Below, in pieces: positions 31,201 through 33,360 of a stretch of DNA of 33,360 bases. The position numbers and the translations under genes were made by a program. Position 1 is the stretch's first letter; each line of letters begins with the position of its first letter. The DNA is from an uncultured Butyricicoccus sp. (lineage in GTDB: Bacteria > Bacillota > Clostridia > Oscillospirales > Butyricicoccaceae), in the NCBI RefSeq assembly GCF_944381005.1, contig NZ_CALWJM010000019.1, positions 1 through 33,360 of the forward strand, written 5' to 3'. The notes beneath the pieces were generated by a model that saw nothing but the letters and a program-made list of their open reading frames with translations, had not been told where the DNA came from and ran no database searches.

Positions 31201-33360
31201 GACCCTGATAGATGGGGCTTGCAAGTCGAACATTTACAGCGCGTACAACCTGTGGATTTAACAGCGGCAGAGATAGATGTGCGACTGGGTGCAACTTGGA
31301 TTCCACCAGAATATATTCGTCAGTTTTTATTTGAATTATGCAAGACGCCGTGGTCATATCGAAGCCATATTCGTGTTTTGTATGCACAATCTTCGGGTGT
31401 ATGGAATGTGACGGGAAAACATGTAGACAGCGCTTCCAGTGTACAAGCAACGGTGACATATGGAACCAAAAGAATCAATGCCTATGAGATTTTGCAAAAT
31501 ACGCTGAATTTAAAAGACGTGCGTATTTTTGATACTGTTACTGACCCAGATGGGAAAGAGACGCGCGTGCTTAATACCAAAGAAACCATTTTAGCGCAAC
31601 AAAAACAACAAGCCATGCAGCAGGCGTTCAAAGAATGGATTTTTGATGAGCAGTCCAGACGTAACACGTTGGTGGCGTTATACAATGAAAAATTCAACAG
31701 TATTCAGCCGCGTACATATGATGGCAGTCAAATTCGATTTGCAGGTATGACCCCAGAAATCCAATTACGCCCACATCAATGCAATGCGGTCGCACGCACA
31801 TTATATGGGGGGAATAGCTTGATTGCCCATGTGGTCGGAAGCGGAAAGACCTTTACCATGATTGCCGCTGCAATGGAAGCCAAGCGACTGGGGCTGTGTC
31901 ATAAATCTATGTTCGTTGTTCCAAACCATTTGATACAACAATGGGCAAGCGATTTTTTACAGCTCTATCCAGCAGCAGAGATTTTGGTCACGACCAAAAA
32001 GGACTTTGAAACCAGTCGCCGCAAAAAATTCTGTGCGCGTATTGCAACTGGAGATTATGATGCTGTGATTATAGGGCATAGTCAATTTGAAAAAATCCCT
32101 CTTTCAAGAGAACGACAGATACAAACGTTGCAAGCACAGATTGACGAAATTACAGACGGTATCATGCAAATTAAGCAGGAAAATGGGGAGCGTTTTACCA
32201 TCAAACAGATGGAGCACACGCGAAAAACCTTACAGGTACGATTGGAACGTTTATCTGCGCAGGATAAAAAAGATGAAGTCGTCACGTTTGAAGAACTGGG
32301 GATTGATAGGCTGTTCGTTGACGAAGCACATATGTATAAAAATTTGTTTTTATTTACAAAAATGCGTAATGTTGCAGGGATTGGACAGACCGAAGCACAA
32401 AAAAGTTCGGATTTATACGCAAAATGTCAATACCTAGATGAAAAGACAAATGGACGAGGTGTGATTTTTGCGACAGGGACCCCTGTGTCCAATTCCATGA
32501 CAGAACTATACACGATGATGCGATATCTGCAAGGCAGTACATTGCGACAAGAAGGACTTTCTCACTTTGATAGCTGGGCATCCACTTTCGGAGAAACTGT
32601 GACAGCGATGGAGTTAGCACCAGAGGGAACAGGATATCGCATGAAAACACGATTCGCCAAGTTCTATAATTTGCCCGAATTGATGGCATTGTGGAAAGAG
32701 TGCGCGGATATTCAAACGGCAGATATGTTGGAATTGCCTGTTCCAAAAGCGCAATATCACACCGAAGTCACCAAACCTACAGAAACCCAAAAACAGATTA
32801 TGAAAGCACTTGCCGAGCGTGCGGATTTGGTGCGAAAGGGCAGTGTTGACCCGCGGGAAGATAATATGCTGCGCATTACCAATGATGGAAGAAATTTAGC
32901 ACTTGACCAGCGACAGATTACACCAGAACTCCCCGATGTGCCGCAGAGCAAAGTTAATTGTTGTGTTCAAAATGTGTATCAAATATGGAAAGATACCCAG
33001 ACACAAAAGCAAACACAAATCATTTTCTGTGACCTGTCTACGCCCAAAGAAAAAGCAGAAGGATTTTGCGTTTATGAGGATATTCGAGCAAAGCTGATGC
33101 AAATGGGCGTACCAGCACAAGAGATTGCATTTATTCATGAGGCAAAAACAGATGTACAAAAAGATACGCTCTTTGCAAAAGTAAGAGCTGGAGAAGTTCG
33201 CGTTTTATTGGGTTCCACTGGAAAAATGGGTGCAGGAACCAATGTGCAGACCAAATTATATGCATTGCACCACTTAGATGTACCTTGGAAACCAAGTGAT
33301 GTAGGACGGATTTTGCGGACATTCAAAATAAAAAAGAATGTGGAGGTAACAGACAATGGC
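28201..33360 (+). CDS. Giant conjugative-element DNA methylase/SNF2-type helicase (3' end outside window)
   Basis: One frame open for 1,720 codons and running off the window. Family members on clostridial conjugative elements exceed 2,000 residues and are thought to handle or modify transferred DNA. N-terminal part (1-280) has the typical FADQVLIYAQRP start; 285-415 is a polar linker overlapping tnpV; an N6-adenine methylase-like domain has ILEPSCGIGNFFG (545-557) and NVPFG (611-615, at the NPPY place); the helicase has Walker A GSGKT (1213-1217), DEAH (1374-1377) and ATGTPVSNSM near residue 1427. GAGGTG precedes the ATG. Motif VI at 33292-33330 looks shortened. Confidence 0.88.
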   Translation, partial: MRSKAQRLEALFTSKLSQISSGKTEWTNFLKTAARMYKYDFADQVLIYAQRPQAIACASFEFWNLRMSRWVNRGAKGIALFEHNIQYPRLTYVFELADTHAERNRPEPYLWQMQAEHYAGVQRILSEQMHIDFSKEQMEDVLFTTAILAVEEQISIYLEEYQISCKGSRAQTTSEQDASILFRDVIVDSVAYLLMERCGLNADDYFQDSSFESISMHDSLIAVSFVGTTIQEIAKPILRVIEHTVREMDGQGLFDLRQVQEIEASDKLVYNQDSIQDDNALQQQRSGEYGDSVQADGRLPDTRFDSGAARTNAGEIRRTAQTVSDGTQVMEISVSADAMPTSTASIGNRPDRPTQRAGTDTSNVSEKTSERSAERKRPDAVGERNEPDSPRSGGNHIGGTDSQLNLFGKAEMQNASAFSIADSEAPQSNYQITKDDLASGGAKHKFQRNLQAIALVKQLQTEKRGATAQEQEVLAGYVGWGGLPQAFDSNNEKWANEYEQLKKALSPKEYQAARASTLNAHYTSPVVIRGIYQALEQFGFTGGKILEPSCGIGNFFGMLPESMRQSTLYGVELDEITGQITRYLYPEANIQIQGFENTKFENNSFDVVVGNVPFGSYRVNDPDYQHLNFSIHNYFIAKSLDKVKDGGIIAVVTSSYTMDQQDTAVREYLSQRAALLGAVRLPNTAFRENAGTEVVTDILFLQKGAQKEKQDWISLQENAQGFIINSYFATHPEMILGTLTTQNTQYGTQQYTCVPHENIEFDQALYQAITRIQGKISQPLMSKPTIEHVVEPSGRNHSFCLQKDKIYYRDGQTMRLVTLSEKEFARIRDMIAVRDCARNLIEAQVQNCNDDTLHSLQQELSVQYDKFTKHYGIINSRPNRSAFSEDASYPLLCSLEILDDAGQCKRLSDIFTKRTIRQTYTPDHAETSLEALTISIGERARVDLEWMSELLHGKAKEEIITELRELIFENPQTEEWETADAYLSGNVREKLKIAREYAEQDPDRWGLQVEHLQRVQPVDLTAAEIDVRLGATWIPPEYIRQFLFELCKTPWSYRSHIRVLYAQSSGVWNVTGKHVDSASSVQATVTYGTKRINAYEILQNTLNLKDVRIFDTVTDPDGKETRVLNTKETILAQQKQQAMQQAFKEWIFDEQSRRNTLVALYNEKFNSIQPRTYDGSQIRFAGMTPEIQLRPHQCNAVARTLYGGNSLIAHVVGSGKTFTMIAAAMEAKRLGLCHKSMFVVPNHLIQQWASDFLQLYPAAEILVTTKKDFETSRRKKFCARIATGDYDAVIIGHSQFEKIPLSRERQIQTLQAQIDEITDGIMQIKQENGERFTIKQMEHTRKTLQVRLERLSAQDKKDEVVTFEELGIDRLFVDEAHMYKNLFLFTKMRNVAGIGQTEAQKSSDLYAKCQYLDEKTNGRGVIFATGTPVSNSMTELYTMMRYLQGSTLRQEGLSHFDSWASTFGETVTAMELAPEGTGYRMKTRFAKFYNLPELMALWKECADIQTADMLELPVPKAQYHTEVTKPTETQKQIMKALAERADLVRKGSVDPREDNMLRITNDGRNLALDQRQITPELPDVPQSKVNCCVQNVYQIWKDTQTQKQTQIIFCDLSTPKEKAEGFCVYEDIRAKLMQMGVPAQEIAFIHEAKTDVQKDTLFAKVRAGEVRVLLGSTGKMGAGTNVQTKLYALHHLDVPWKPSDVGRILRTFKIKKNVEVTDNG
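29066..29413 (+). CDS. tnpV: TnpV-like protein nested in another frame of the helicase gene
   Basis: A complete 115-residue frame lying entirely inside the large helicase gene, in frame +1 relative to it. It resembles TnpV, a small transposon-encoded protein of clostridial elements: GDYQIPDL near residue 8, LGKYGELRKQFLMEHK near residue 25, a helix ending in LLEIDQTARRRE, then NEALKEKDPMQWVSEMNQIR and EEIILEELI at the C-terminus. AAAGGAG at 29051-29057 is 8 bases from the ATG, an ideal start signal within coding DNA. The function of TnpV is not established; the mostly helical, charged sequence suggests a small accessory or regulatory protein. Both frames look protein-coding here. Confidence 0.8.
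   Translation: MEIQYKQMGDYQIPDLILEQPEQTLGKYGELRKQFLMEHKSWKYQYLLMRCQLAQHLLEIDQTARRREQELIQAMCQKKQVNEALKEKDPMQWVSEMNQIRHAAEEIILEELIHS

Larger units (their letters stand above)
18735..33360. mobile_element. Integrated mobile element(s), right end outside the window
   Basis: Begins at the split tRNA-Thr and contains integrases, recombinase pseudogenes, a P4-type primase, parA, parB, a giant methylase/helicase and tnpV. Base composition drops from the GC-richer host genes to AT-rich coding after 18780. Two modules are visible: 18780 to about 26277 (all genes minus strand; integrase, accessory and primase) and 26290 onward (plus strand; conjugative-element genes). Whether they form one element or a smaller element joined to or nested with a conjugative one cannot be decided without the right end. 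Confidence 0.88.

Overview
The window reads as the chromosome of an anaerobic, butyrate-type Firmicute (Clostridia, probably Oscillospirales) whose right half is occupied by integrated mobile DNA. The evidence for the host is indirect: strong AGGAGG ribosome binding sites, several TTG starts, consensus sigma-A promoters often with an extended -10 TGn, a superoxide reductase (desulfoferrodoxin), an iron-dependent alcohol dehydrogenase, a DegV protein and a GerMN lipoprotein. The species cannot be named from this sequence.

Left part (1-18731) is ordinary core chromosome, mostly single genes with their own promoter and terminator: an initiator tRNA-Met, an MTA/SAH-nucleosidase-like protein, an ion-transporter-superfamily permease, DegV, a GerMN lipoprotein, desulfoferrodoxin, a 56-residue protein, glycogen phosphorylase with an HD-domain protein, an iron alcohol dehydrogenase, an M24 peptidase, cardiolipin synthase, a GNAT acetyltransferase, a Cof-type HAD phosphatase, a small-multidrug-export-type membrane protein, an unknown protein, tRNA-Ala(CGC), and a tight operon gntR-lrgA-lrgB-cytidylate-kinase-like. 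That operon carries a perfect FadR/PdhR-type operator in its leader, which suggests control by a small organic acid such as pyruvate.

At 18735-18779 only the 3' part of a tRNA-Thr(CGT) gene remains, still followed by its terminator. This is the left attachment site of a large integrated element that runs past the right end of the window; the intact tRNA-Thr should lie at its far end. From 18954 to 26277 every gene is on the minus strand: a tyrosine integrase with an N-terminal HTH and atypical catalytic residues, a RES-domain (NAD-degrading toxin type) protein with no visible antitoxin, a tyrosine recombinase pseudogene with a stop at the active-site Arg, an intact 194-residue tyrosine recombinase, two resolvase-like proteins that have lost the serine recombinase active site, and a P4-type primase/helicase. 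Between the two resolvase-like genes lies a gene-free block with four inverted repeats and four copies of a GGTCATAAA motif, a candidate replication origin or operator array.

From 26315 onward the plus strand carries what looks like a separate, conjugative-element module: parA, parB, and a very large methylase/SNF2-type helicase gene that is still open at the window edge. The primase is truncated where the two modules meet. A complete tnpV gene with its own ribosome binding site is embedded in a different frame inside the linker of the large helicase gene, a clear case of overlapping coding. Near the window edge helicase motif VI appears damaged.
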